From a virus, in the IMG/VR virus record IMGVR_UViG_3300025781_000053, positions 1 to 27,513 of that record: a DNA stretch of 27,513 bases. The stretch is one strand, 5' to 3'. The notes under the pieces are model-generated. The model was not told the origin of the DNA. It ran no database searches and saw only the letters and a program-made list of their open reading frames with translations. This document shows positions 7,680 to 13,791 of the stretch, piece by piece. Numbering within the stretch: the stretch's first letter is position 1; every line of letters begins with the position of its first letter. A program made the position numbers and the translations under genes.

Positions 7680-7842
7680 TGGTGCCCGAAGACGGATTCG
7701 AACCGCCGACCTACTGATTACGGTTTGGTCCGCTAAGCTTTAGGCTTTTAGGACCCACAAACAACCGGGAACTTTAAGTTCCCGGTTGTAGCGTTACCCG
7801 CCACGGAAAAATCAGTTGCTCTACCAGCTGAGCTATTCGGGC
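7680..7842 (-). tRNA. tRNA-Thr interrupted in the anticodon loop by an 87-nt insert
   Basis: Both halves of a sound tRNA are present: acceptor GCCCGAA/TTCGGGC (7 of 7 pairs), D stem GCTC/GAGC, anticodon stem ACTGA/TCAGT, T stem GGCGG/CCGTC around TTCGAAT, discriminator A and encoded CCA (7680-7682). Between the anticodon stem strands lie 94 bases in place of 7. Joining after U34 (7809) to G35 (7721) leaves the loop TTTGTAA, anticodon TGT (Thr), and the G1-C72, C2-G71 pairs fit threonine identity. Other junctions are possible: after U33 gives CGT (Thr); ending the insert in G gives TTT (Lys). The insert (about 7722-7808) holds three hairpins. Confidence 0.8.
7722..7808 (-). other. 87-nt structured intervening sequence (possible novel intron) in tRNA-Thr
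   Basis: Minus strand, in order: stem GTGGCG/CGCTAC with a 5-base loop (7788-7804); a 12-bp stem ACAACCGGGAAC/GTTCCCGGTTGT with a 5-base loop (7761-7789, sharing its outer two pairs with the first); GGTCC/GGACC enclosing a smaller CTAA/UUAG hairpin (7727-7755). CCGT occurs just inside the 5' boundary and spans the 3' one. It is far shorter than known group I or II introns, and the group I P7 consensus is not seen. Boundaries are set only by restoring a 7-base loop. Confidence 0.6.
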
Positions 7843-7850
7843 ATTCTTAC

Positions 7851-7879
7851 AATGTACAACCTATTGAATTTCTTGTCAA
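7851..7879 (-). promoter_or_regulatory. Sigma-70-type promoter for tRNA-Thr
   Basis: Minus strand: TTGACA (7874-7879), 17-base spacer, TACATT (7851-7856). Transcription would start about two bases before the tRNA 5' end. The -35 overlaps the stop codon of the holin gene. Confidence 0.7.
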
Positions 7880-8514
7880 GAATCATTTAACACTTTATTA
7901 CCAACTATTTTAGTTCGTAATAAATCTGTTTGTCCTCTTGACCATGCAGCAACACCAAGAATGGCACCAAAACTAATATGCATCATTCCGCCGTTGCTCA
8001 ATGTAAGACTGGTCCAGGGATGAAACTCGGTATGAGTAAAGATTGGTACTAATTCAAACATTGTAGGGGCTATTACAAAATCAAATAAACAAATGATCAA
8101 ATATGCCCAACCGGCAGCAGCTCTCCAATATTTTCTCATCCAATGATCATATCCCTGTAAGTTGGTAAGATTGGTAATTCTTGCAGCTTCACTTTGTCTA
8201 AAACTTTCAGCACGATCTGCTAATTCCATTTCATGATCTGCTCTTAGCTCTTCTAGTCGCATTCTACGATTAGCTATGTCAATATCAGCTAATATCTTGG
8301 CTTTGACTATATCCTCTGACAATCCTGCTAGACTGCTGATAGAACTACATGACATTTTGTCAAGTTCACTGTGTGCTCGCAATTCTTCTAATCGCATCTT
8401 ACGATTGGCTATATCAATTTCGCTTTGTGCTTTTGCTAGTTCGATGTCATCATAATCTTCAGCATCAGCAAACTTAAATTGGTCGTTGGGATTTTCTGAA
8501 ATTGGATCTGTCAT
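7876..8514 (-). CDS. Holin of the 3-TM (GTA-holin) type with coiled-coil N-terminus
   Basis: A 212-residue protein. The last 90 residues hold WMRKYWRAAAGWAYLIICLF, DFVIAPTMFELVP and GGMMHISFGAILGVAAWSRGQ, the pattern of the phage 'holin of 3TMs' family (W-R-P/A-x-x-G, FDF-x-IAP, GAILGVAAW). The N-terminal 120 residues are highly charged and helical, with a near-duplicate segment: DIANRKMRLEELRAHSE (about 34-50) and DIANRRMRLEELRADHE (about 78-94). Holins open the inner membrane and set lysis time; the long coiled-coil may time or oligomerise the hole. No endolysin gene is visible in this window. AAGG lies eight bases before the ATG and an AATAAATAT box 24 bases upstream. Confidence 0.8.
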   Translation of the reverse strand: MTDPISENPNDQFKFADAEDYDDIELAKAQSEIDIANRKMRLEELRAHSELDKMSCSSISSLAGLSEDIVKAKILADIDIANRRMRLEELRADHEMELADRAESFRQSEAARITNLTNLQGYDHWMRKYWRAAAGWAYLIICLFDFVIAPTMFELVPIFTHTEFHPWTSLTLSNGGMMHISFGAILGVAAWSRGQTDLLRTKIVGNKVLNDS

Positions 8515-8537
8515 ATCTGAGCCTTAATAGTGACTCG

Positions 8538-8546
8538 ATATTTATT
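8538..8546 (-). promoter_or_regulatory. T4-late-like promoter box AATAAATAT before the holin
   Basis: The minus strand reads GAATAAATATCG, identical over nine bases to the boxes at 583 (+) and 27376 (-). Late timing would suit a lysis gene. Confidence 0.5.
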
Positions 8547-8552
8547 CAACCA

Positions 8553-8849
8553 TTAGAAATCATTCAAATCCTTGCACAGTTCAAAATATGTTTTCCAATA
8601 TGGAGTTTTAGACAAATCATAATATACCGACCAAAAATCACTGCAATCGCTGGTATTGTGGCCTTCCAAATACACTGAAAAATAACTACCAAACATCGAT
8701 TCCCTAACCTGTAGGTATGCTCTTTCATCCGGATGACCTGGCATAGGGTCTAGATCTATATGTAAGTCAGTGCGACCCGATTGCTGAATAGCCTCTTTAA
8801 CCAGATCGCGTTGATTATTTTTTAAATTGGTTAGATACCGTCTAGTCAC
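8553..8849 (-). CDS. Hypothetical protein coupled to SprT-like protease
   Basis: A 98-residue protein beginning with GTG at 8849, which overlaps the stop of the protease gene (GTGTGA: stop 8846-8848). No strong ribosome site is seen, so translation is probably coupled. The product is soluble and aromatic-rich, with HIDLDPMPGHPDERAYLQVRE in the middle and a tail of YWKTYFELCKDLNDF. The family is not recognised. The overlap points to co-expression with the protease, without showing function. Confidence 0.7.
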   Translation of the reverse strand: MTRRYLTNLKNNQRDLVKEAIQQSGRTDLHIDLDPMPGHPDERAYLQVRESMFGSYFSVYLEGHNTSDCSDFWSVYYDLSKTPYWKTYFELCKDLNDF

Positions 8850-9586
8850 ACCCTATCCCAATTATTTCTCACATAAGTTTTAGCAAGTGCCTTGCTCATG
8901 CCCAACACCCCGACAGCAAACCTAATTACCGTATCTTCATTATAACCGCAGCCCTTAGCAACAGCAATTTCTCTACGGATTTGATCTGCTTTGGTGCCAG
9001 TTGAGGCTTTGCGTTCAGTATTTGTTGCAGCGACGGGAGCAGCAATGGTTTCAGCAGCCGCAACATGGTGACTCCACCTACAGGTCTTGTTTAATAAACC
9101 GCCGCGGCGTAGTTCATAGACTACACCTTGTTGAATCTTGCGATGACGCTGCTGGCTAAGATTAACAGTAACACCGCCTGTGCTTATATAAGCATAGGTA
9201 TTACCCTTGGCATATACAACCGGTTGATTGTGACAGCGTTCGCCGGTCCCACCCAGTGCAACACAAACTCTCTTCCATCCTGGGCTGTGATCATTCCCAA
9301 GACTAGGATTCATATAGCAAACAATGTGAGCAATCTCATGTGGAATAGTTTCATTGTAAATGTGATCGAATCCACTACCTGCAATCATATCCACATTAAA
9401 TCGAACATAATGGTTGCTGGTAGCACCGCCCTGGGATCTCTTGCACCCAGCTTGTCCAGCTGAACGTCCACGCAGGTCGAGTCGCACATGAACCCGGCTC
9501 ATATCTAAGCCATATAACTGTTCTGCACGATATAAAATATCAGCAACTTTTCTACGCACCTGGGCTACACGATCCGTATACAGCAT
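8846..9586 (-). CDS. SprT-like zinc metalloprotease
   Basis: A 246-residue protein starting at ATG 9586 with AAGGAG about six bases upstream. NETIPHEIAHIVCYMNP gives the zincin HExxH motif (His-Glu-Ile-Ala-His), and NDHSPGWKRVCVALG gives the third histidine of SprT-like proteases (H..GW...M/C..LG). The following segment (NTYAYISTGG...RHRKIQQGVVYELRRGG) corresponds to the C-terminal part of the SprT domain, without a clear zinc ribbon. A separate tail of about 45 residues (RREIAVAKGCGYNEDTVIRF) follows. SprT-family proteins in eukaryotes (Spartan) digest DNA-protein crosslinks; bacterial and phage members are poorly studied. Its promoter is at 9612-9639. Confidence 0.85.
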   Translation of the reverse strand: MLYTDRVAQVRRKVADILYRAEQLYGLDMSRVHVRLDLRGRSAGQAGCKRSQGGATSNHYVRFNVDMIAGSGFDHIYNETIPHEIAHIVCYMNPSLGNDHSPGWKRVCVALGGTGERCHNQPVVYAKGNTYAYISTGGVTVNLSQQRHRKIQQGVVYELRRGGLLNKTCRWSHHVAAAETIAAPVAATNTERKASTGTKADQIRREIAVAKGCGYNEDTVIRFAVGVLGMSKALAKTYVRNNWDRV

Positions 9587-9611
9587 TGCTTGCTCCTTGC
9601 TCTATACCCAT

Positions 9612-9639
9612 ATAATAGCATGGATTAGAGGGCTGTCAA
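9612..9639 (-). promoter_or_regulatory. Sigma-70-type promoter for the SprT-like gene
   Basis: Minus strand: TTGACA (9634-9639), 16-base spacer, TATTAT (9612-9617). The block around the -35, TTTTGGTTGACAGCC, is repeated exactly at 10609-10623. Confidence 0.8.
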
Positions 9640-9693
9640 CCAAAAAGATTCAGAAATAAGCTGTTGATTTTCAGTGGGTTACAAATGTATACA

Positions 9694-9846
9694 TTAGGCA
9701 GCTTTGCGTAGCTGCTGATCTGCCCATTTATCCAGCAGATATACTGCATAATCGTATCGTTCCTGAGTTATTTTACCGTCCATAAGCTGGCGATCTAACC
9801 GATCCATATCATGCTCAACTTTAAGTTCAATTTGGTCCTCAGTCAT
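9694..9846 (-). CDS. 50-aa hypothetical protein
   Basis: A 50-codon gene: ATG 9846, TAA 9694. The product begins MTEDQIELKVEHDMDRLDRQ and ends WADQQLRKAA; it is charged and wholly helical, resembling a short two-helix protein. AAGGAG lies ten bases upstream (9857-9862). A second ATG seven bases upstream is out of frame and stops after four codons, so it may form a tiny leader overlapping the start. It has its own promoter at 9876-9903. The family is not recognised. Confidence 0.7.
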   Translation of the reverse strand: MTEDQIELKVEHDMDRLDRQLMDGKITQERYDYAVYLLDKWADQQLRKAA

Positions 9847-9875
9847 TACTCATTTACTCCTTGTTAACACTCAAG

Positions 9876-9903
9876 ATACTAGCACGTTTTTTGGATATGT
9901 CAA
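9876..9903 (-). promoter_or_regulatory. Sigma-70-type promoter for the 50-aa gene
   Basis: Minus strand: TTGACA (9898-9903), 16-base spacer, TAGTAT (9876-9881). The -35 overlaps the end of the gene upstream. Confidence 0.75.
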
Positions 9904-10127
9904 GCGTTGACGTGCAACCGCAAACAATTACAAGGCTTTGTCCTGATCAGCTTGGTTGTATAGCCGTGCTGCATCAGTAATCGCTGAGCCTCAACGTAGA
10001 ATGTTTCAGATGCATTCCAAACCTTAATGCTACGTCCAAAGGTAGTCTTATCGCTGAACATCTTGGTGCCCTGGCCAGTAACATTCATAAGCGAGCGGAC
10101 TAATTTAGCAGCAGAAAGCTTGGTCAT
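9900..10127 (-). CDS. 75-aa hypothetical protein
   Basis: The product begins MTKLSAAKLVRSLMNVTGQG and contains NASETFYVEAQRLLMQHGYTTKLIRTKP. It is small, basic and soluble, with a helix-strand pattern and no recognised motif. AGGGAG seven bases before ATG supports the start. Monocistronic behind the promoter at 10153-10180. Such short genes with individual promoters are typical of phage early or accessory regions. Confidence 0.7.
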   Translation of the reverse strand: MTKLSAAKLVRSLMNVTGQGTKMFSDKTTFGRSIKVWNASETFYVEAQRLLMQHGYTTKLIRTKPCNCLRLHVNA

Positions 10128-10152
10128 TTGTTAACTCCCTATTAAGGTCTGT

Positions 10153-10180
10153 ATAATAGCACAGATACGGATGCGGTCAA
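10153..10180 (-). promoter_or_regulatory. Sigma-70-type promoter for the 75-aa gene
   Basis: Minus strand: TTGACC (10175-10180), 16-base spacer, TATTAT (10153-10158). Confidence 0.75.
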
Positions 10181-10198
10181 CTGAAAATTTTTATTTGT

Positions 10199-10567
10199 TT
10201 ATTGATAACAAGTGGGAGTGTCGCCTGTGAAATTACCATAAGCATCATAAGTCGGACGAACACCCGGGTAATACCCATATGGACAAACAGTTCTGGGGGC
10301 GGGAGCAGCAATAGGAACAGCAGCTCTTTGACTTTCTGACACAATTGCGGCAGCAACACCAAGAGCAGTTACGGCACCAATTACCCCCGCAGCAGGTGCA
10401 CCGCCAAAAAATCCACCTGTGCTGGACCAAAGTCCGTGAACACCATTTACTGCATATCCACCTGCATAAGGCTGTCCATAATACCCGCCTCCAGCAAACC
10501 ATCCATTTGCACTAGCAGAACCAGAAGTCATTGCCAAAATTGCAAATATTACGGCAAATTTACGCAT
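10199..10567 (-). CDS. Exported glycine-rich small protein
   Basis: A 122-residue protein with a clear Sec signal peptide: MRKFAVIFAILAMTSGSASA, a two-residue positive end, hydrophobic core and SASA|NG cleavage site. The mature part is Gly/Tyr-rich (GWFAGGGYYGQPYAGGY), then a glycine-zipper-like hydrophobic stretch (GGFFGGAPAAGVIGAV and onward to AAAIVSES) that could span or insert into a membrane. It ends in a Pro/Tyr-rich tail with two cysteines (CPYGYYPG...PTCYQ) that could form a disulfide. Bacterial envelope proteins of this composition are common; a phage copy would act in the periplasm or outer membrane, for example in exclusion or lysis. That role is speculation. AAAGGAG lies six bases before the ATG. 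Confidence 0.75.
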   Translation of the reverse strand: MRKFAVIFAILAMTSGSASANGWFAGGGYYGQPYAGGYAVNGVHGLWSSTGGFFGGAPAAGVIGAVTALGVAAAIVSESQRAAVPIAAPAPRTVCPYGYYPGVRPTYDAYGNFTGDTPTCYQ

Positions 10568-10588
10568 GGTGTTCTCCTTTATATCAGT

Positions 10589-10616
10589 ATAATATAGCCA
10601 ATTTTAAGGCTGTCAA
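10589..10616 (-). promoter_or_regulatory. Sigma-70-type promoter for the exported protein
   Basis: Minus strand: TTGACA (10611-10616), 16-base spacer, TATTAT (10589-10594). Shares the block TTTTGGTTGACAGCC with the SprT promoter. Confidence 0.8.
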
Positions 10617-10622
10617 CCAAAA

Positions 10623-10868
10623 TTATATCTGATCCAAAACCAAATTGAGAACAGTTTGATATTGCTCATATGCTGCGGCTACAGACTCGTTTTCAGCTCT
10701 GGCTCGGGCTTCTCGATCCAATTTTGCCTTATAATCCTGTACCCATCGTAGGGTATCTACTATATTTGGATTTAGTCCAACATTAAATTGCATACCGCCA
10801 TATGTATCCGTTTTGGTAATGTAAACAAAGTCTGGATTATTACTTGTAATATTGATTAAATCTGCCAT
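10623..10868 (-). CDS. 81-aa hypothetical protein behind tRNA-Gln
   Basis: The start is taken as ATG 10868 (MADLINITSNNPDF), with AAAGG about nine bases upstream. An earlier in-frame ATG would place coding sequence inside the tRNA. The first half looks like beta structure (FVYITKTDTYGGMQFNVGLNP) and the second is a charged helix (DYKAKLDREARARAENESVAAAYEQYQ). No known family. It is probably co-transcribed with tRNA-Gln, which ends 24 bases upstream. Confidence 0.7.
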   Translation of the reverse strand: MADLINITSNNPDFVYITKTDTYGGMQFNVGLNPNIVDTLRWVQDYKAKLDREARARAENESVAAAYEQYQTVLNLVLDQI

Positions 10869-10891
10869 ATTGATAACCTTTATTAAAATTC

Positions 10892-10980
10892 TGGATCGGG
10901 AGGCAGGGATCGAACCTGCACCAAGCATTTTCTGTTTACGGAGTCAAAGTCCGTCGTTTTACCAATTAAACTACTCCCGA
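10892..10980 (-). tRNA. tRNA-Gln (anticodon TTG) with an 18-nt variable region
   Basis: An 89-nt cloverleaf with encoded CCA (10892-10894). Acceptor TCGGGAG/CTCCCGA (U1-A72, as in glutamine tRNAs), D stem GTTT/AAAC, anticodon stem ACGGA/TCCGT around CTTTGAC (anticodon TTG), T stem GCAGG/CCTGC around TTCGATC, discriminator T. The variable region AAACAGAAAATGCTTGGT has 18 bases, where glutamine tRNAs have about five, and forms no stable arm by eye. Confidence 0.85.
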
Positions 10981-10991
10981 ACAACTATTAC

Positions 10992-11020
10992 AATATAAAC
11001 TCTGACTTTTGGAAAGTCTA
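10992..11020 (-). promoter_or_regulatory. Probable promoter for tRNA-Gln
   Basis: Minus strand: TAGACT (11015-11020), 17-base spacer, TATATT (10992-10997), about five bases from the expected start of the tRNA leader. A small inverted repeat, GACTTTCCAAAAGTC (11004-11018), lies in the spacer. Confidence 0.5.
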
Positions 11021-11218
11021 GTCTACGGTCTTGGGACGAGCCTTACGCCACAGTGTTTGTTCAAAATCACTTCCGTGTTGCTTGATGATTCTTGAACTCA
11101 TTTCTACCAGGCCTTCTCGTTCAAGGCTTGCTAATATAGCATAATCTTCTGCCAACATACCAGCTGGTAGACGACCAAATTCAACTGGAGCAAACTTCAA
11201 CATTTCCACACGGTTCAT
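11018..11218 (-). CDS. 66-aa hypothetical protein
   Basis: The product begins MNRVEMLKFAPVEFGRLPAG and contains EDYAILASLEREGLVEMSSRIIKQHG, a helix-turn-helix-like pattern ending in a short basic tail (WRKARPKTVD). It could be a small DNA-binding protein, but the resemblance is weak. AAAGGA lies eight bases before the ATG. Upstream, TGTTACAAT (minus, 11247-11255) could be an extended -10 element. Confidence 0.65.
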   Translation of the reverse strand: MNRVEMLKFAPVEFGRLPAGMLAEDYAILASLEREGLVEMSSRIIKQHGSDFEQTLWRKARPKTVD

Positions 11219-11297
11219 TTCAAAATCCTTTTGTTGCTAGTTCACTATTGTAACATCAATAATTGCTGTTGTATAGACTGATATGAAGTTAACTATA

Positions 11298-11329
11298 TTG
11301 TTTTGCACTGCAACACATGTTATAAATAT
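11298..11329 (+). promoter_or_regulatory. Promoter of the plcP-agt-like operon with TATAAATAT box
   Basis: TTGTTT (11298-11303), 17-base spacer, and a TGn-extended -10 TGTTATAAATAT (11318-11329). Transcription would start near 11333, 16 bases before the AAAGGAAG site. The box also fits the WATAAATAT late-type set. No convincing Pho box was found upstream. Confidence 0.6.
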
Positions 11330-11359
11330 GCACGAGAACACAATCCGAAAGGAAGATTC

Positions 11360-12106
11360 TTGAAACATAAAGACCGCAAAAAATATCGTTCGATCTTTAT
11401 CTCAGATGTACATCTCGGATGTAGACATTCAAATGCAGAGCGATTACTAGAATTCTTAAAATCAACCGAAGCTGACAGATATTACCTAATAGGTGATATC
11501 ATTGATGGTTGGTTAATGCGCAAAAAAGTTTATTGGCCACAGGCCCATAATAATATTATACAGTTTTTTTTAAAACAGTCGAAAAAGAGTGTACAAGTAA
11601 TATATATCACAGGAAACCACGATGAATTTCTTAGAGAGTATACGGGAACTGTTTTGGGCAATATTCAGATTGTTGACCACTATATCCATATCGGTCATGA
11701 CAATCTTCGGTATTTGGTTATCCACGGTGACCAGTTCGATATGGTCACTATGAATGCAAAATGGTTGTCTATGCTTGGTGGCTGGGCATATGATGGTATG
11801 ATATCATTAAATGCCAAATTGCAATGGTTGTTTGCCAAAATGAACATACCGGGTTTTTCTCTATCTGCCTGGGCAAAAAATTCAGTTAAACAGGCTGTGC
11901 AGTTTATTGGAGATTATGAATCAGTTGTTTCAGAATATGCTGCTAAAAAATCCGTGCATGGTGTAATTTGCGGTCATATACATCATGCCAATATAATAGA
12001 CAACATGAACGGTATTAAATACATGAATACCGGTGACTGGGTAGAATCATGTACTGCTATTGTTGAACACCATGATGGTACATTTGAAATCATAAGGAAA
12101 TTATGA
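11360..12106 (+). CDS. plcP: PlcP-like phospholipase C (calcineurin-type metallophosphoesterase)
   Basis: A 248-residue protein starting with TTG at 11360, chosen because AAAGGAAG (11348-11355) precedes it and an earlier TTG at 11303 lies inside the promoter. Metal motifs run in order: ISDVHLG, LIGDIIDGW, ITGNHDEF, VIHGDQFD, CGHIHHAN. This form is usually annotated UDP-2,3-diacylglucosamine diphosphatase (LpxH-like), but the same family includes PlcP of alphaproteobacteria, a manganese-dependent enzyme that removes the phosphate head group from phospholipids during phosphate starvation. The next gene, overlapping by ATGA, is a GT4 glycosyltransferase, as in the plcP-agt operon of SAR11 and roseobacters; that context favours PlcP over LpxH. 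An acting site at the inner face of the cytoplasmic membrane is expected. Confidence 0.65.
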   Translation: MKHKDRKKYRSIFISDVHLGCRHSNAERLLEFLKSTEADRYYLIGDIIDGWLMRKKVYWPQAHNNIIQFFLKQSKKSVQVIYITGNHDEFLREYTGTVLGNIQIVDHYIHIGHDNLRYLVIHGDQFDMVTMNAKWLSMLGGWAYDGMISLNAKLQWLFAKMNIPGFSLSAWAKNSVKQAVQFIGDYESVVSEYAAKKSVHGVICGHIHHANIIDNMNGIKYMNTGDWVESCTAIVEHHDGTFEIIRKL

Positions 12107-13098
12107 AAAAGATAACCATATTTACAGATGCCTGGGATCCTCAGATAAATGGCGTGGTTACTACATTAAAAACCACAGTGGCACATTTAGAATCCCGAGG
12201 ATATGCTGTCAAGGTTATACATCCAGGACTTTATAAACTAACAGTTCCGCTTCAACCATCAACAGGCATATACATGCCACTCATGCCATTGGGCATAGTT
12301 GATGATGAGGTACAAGAAACTGATCACATACACATTGCAACGGAGGGCTCAATTGGACTCGCAGCAAGATACGCATGTAGTAAGAAAAAAAGAAAATATA
12401 CTACAAGCTTCCATACAAAATATCCAGAATACCTTTATGAACATGCTTATATACCACCAAGAGTTACTGGTAGGTATTTTCGTTGGTTCCATAGATCTTC
12501 TAATTCTGTTCTCGTAACTACACCGAGTATGGTTGACTACTGTAATAACCTTGGTATCAAAAATCTAAAAGTTTGGTCGAGAGGAGTTGATACTTCAATA
12601 TTCAAACCCCTCGATATCAAAAAACCAACTCGTGACACTATATCATCAGTGTATGTTGGACGTATATCAGCTGAAAAGAATCTGGAAGCATATCTCAGTA
12701 TCGCCAATCCCATGATTAAGAAAACACTGATAGGTGATGGTCCACAGTTACTCGACTATAAAAGTCGATACCCTGATGCTGTATTTCTGGGTAAAATGGA
12801 CAAATATCAAATAGCAGCTGAATTACCCAAGCATGACGTGTTTGCTTGGCCATCATTAACAGATACTTTTGGATTGGTTGTACTAGAAGCCATGGCTTGT
12901 GGATTACCTGTTGCTGGTTTTGATAATGATGTTAATCGTTACATAATCGAAGATGGTGTTTCTGGGTTCCTTGTTAAAAAACACTTGGAACTAGCAATCG
13001 AAGATGCTATCCACTTGACAAGAGAAGATGCTGTTGCTCGTGCCCAACAGTTCAGCTGGGAAGCAGCAACAGATCAATTTATCAACAGCTTGGTTTAA
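12103..13098 (+). CDS. agt: GT4 glycosyltransferase, Agt-like (diacylglycerol glycosyltransferase)
   Basis: A 331-residue retaining glycosyltransferase of the GT-B fold. The acceptor half begins ITIFTDAWDPQINGVVTTL, the glycine-containing first loop of GT4 enzymes, with SFHTKYPEYL and a basic, aromatic membrane-facing stretch. The donor half has YVGRISAEKNLEAYL and the EX7E-like site SLTDTFGLVVLEAMACGLPV (Asp in place of the first Glu, usual in this subgroup). Close bacterial types include MgtA mannosyltransferases and Agt, which adds glucose or glucuronate to diacylglycerol to make phosphorus-free lipids. Translational overlap with the PlcP-like gene supports the second. The start has GGAAATT upstream. 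The gene converges end to end with the minus-strand gene at 13099. Confidence 0.7.
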   Translation: MKKITIFTDAWDPQINGVVTTLKTTVAHLESRGYAVKVIHPGLYKLTVPLQPSTGIYMPLMPLGIVDDEVQETDHIHIATEGSIGLAARYACSKKKRKYTTSFHTKYPEYLYEHAYIPPRVTGRYFRWFHRSSNSVLVTTPSMVDYCNNLGIKNLKVWSRGVDTSIFKPLDIKKPTRDTISSVYVGRISAEKNLEAYLSIANPMIKKTLIGDGPQLLDYKSRYPDAVFLGKMDKYQIAAELPKHDVFAWPSLTDTFGLVVLEAMACGLPVAGFDNDVNRYIIEDGVSGFLVKKHLELAIEDAIHLTREDAVARAQQFSWEAATDQFINSLV

Positions 13099-13668
13099 TT
13101 AATCATCATATATGTCTTCAAAATGATCTTCAATATCCTCATCTGGTTCTGCATCATCAAGTAGATCATATCGCTTGTAATACACTTCGTTCTCTTGTAA
13201 CTCTCTAAAACTATTAGGGGGCATTGCCAGTTTAAGCATGACTAAGTCGTTGGGATTCTTAATATCACAAACATACCAAGGACCCGATCCACAAGAACCA
13301 TATATTTCTTTGAACTTGGTATGTGCAATACCCGCACTTTTGAGATAGTCTGGAACAGTCCTAATAGCATTGATCAGTATACGTGTATACTTTTGTGTTT
13401 TAAGGCGAGCTATGTCTTTGATAGTTAATGGTAAAAGTTCTGCATTATTGTCATTATCTATCTGGATCAACACTTTTTTGAATTTGATAGATCCTTTAGT
13501 ATGTGAAGAATCTATAGTTTCTTTAGTAGACCACGGTATATTAGCACTAACATGGTTAACGTAATAGGTCTTACCTCGAGTCTTGATAACCCACATAGGT
13601 GTTGTAGGATCTTCTAAAAACTTTTTATTAAAATGAAATACACATTCATTTGCAGCAATTTCTAACAT
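13099..13668 (-). CDS. Hypothetical acidic-tailed phage protein
   Basis: A 189-residue soluble protein starting at ATG 13668 with AAAGGAG seven bases upstream. It begins MLEIAANECVFHFNKKFLED and has a KTYYVNHVSANIPWSTKET segment, a basic middle (DIARLKTQKYTRILINAIRT) and a strongly acidic tail (DDAEPDEDIEDHFEDIYDD). No known motif. Acidic tails of this sort occur in DNA-mimic and chaperone-like phage proteins, but no function can be assigned. Its leader of over 100 bases contains a terminator-like hairpin (13697-13741). Confidence 0.7.
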   Translation of the reverse strand: MLEIAANECVFHFNKKFLEDPTTPMWVIKTRGKTYYVNHVSANIPWSTKETIDSSHTKGSIKFKKVLIQIDNDNNAELLPLTIKDIARLKTQKYTRILINAIRTVPDYLKSAGIAHTKFKEIYGSCGSGPWYVCDIKNPNDLVMLKLAMPPNSFRELQENEVYYKRYDLLDDAEPDEDIEDHFEDIYDD

Positions 13669-13696
13669 GACGATTCTCCTTTGTGTGATTGTGTAG

Positions 13697-13741
13697 CCAA
13701 AAGAAAACCCAGGACTGAGAATACGCTCAGTTTCCTGGGTT
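13697..13741 (-). terminator. Terminator-like hairpin in the leader of the 189-aa gene (possible attenuator)
   Basis: Minus strand: AACCCAGGA/TCCTGGGTT (9 bp), a two-base bulge, CTGAG/CTCAG (5 bp), loop CGTATT, then TTTTCTTTT with the first bases shared by the stem. It lies between the promoter (13792-13820) and the ribosome site of the gene, so it would stop transcripts after about 90 bases unless read through. Confidence 0.65.
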
Positions 13742-13791
13742 GTATAACAATGTGTGATTTGTTAGCGTGTAATCTATAAGCTCATATCACA

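Noticed and set aside
7722-7808. Group I intron in the tRNA
   Set aside because: The insert is only 87 nt, and no P7 guanosine-binding consensus or full P3-P8 core could be found.
7722-7808. Archaeal-type bulge-helix-bulge tRNA intron
   Set aside because: A loose fold with two CCGT bulges can be drawn, but cutting there would leave an 11-base anticodon loop and the central helix has only three A-U pairs.
10869-10928. N-terminal extension of the 81-aa protein
   Set aside because: It would be translated from the mature tRNA-Gln sequence; ATG 10868 is a better start.
11303-11359. Longer start (TTG 11303) for the PlcP-like protein
   Set aside because: It lies within the promoter and has no ribosome site; TTG 11360 has AAAGGAAG upstream.
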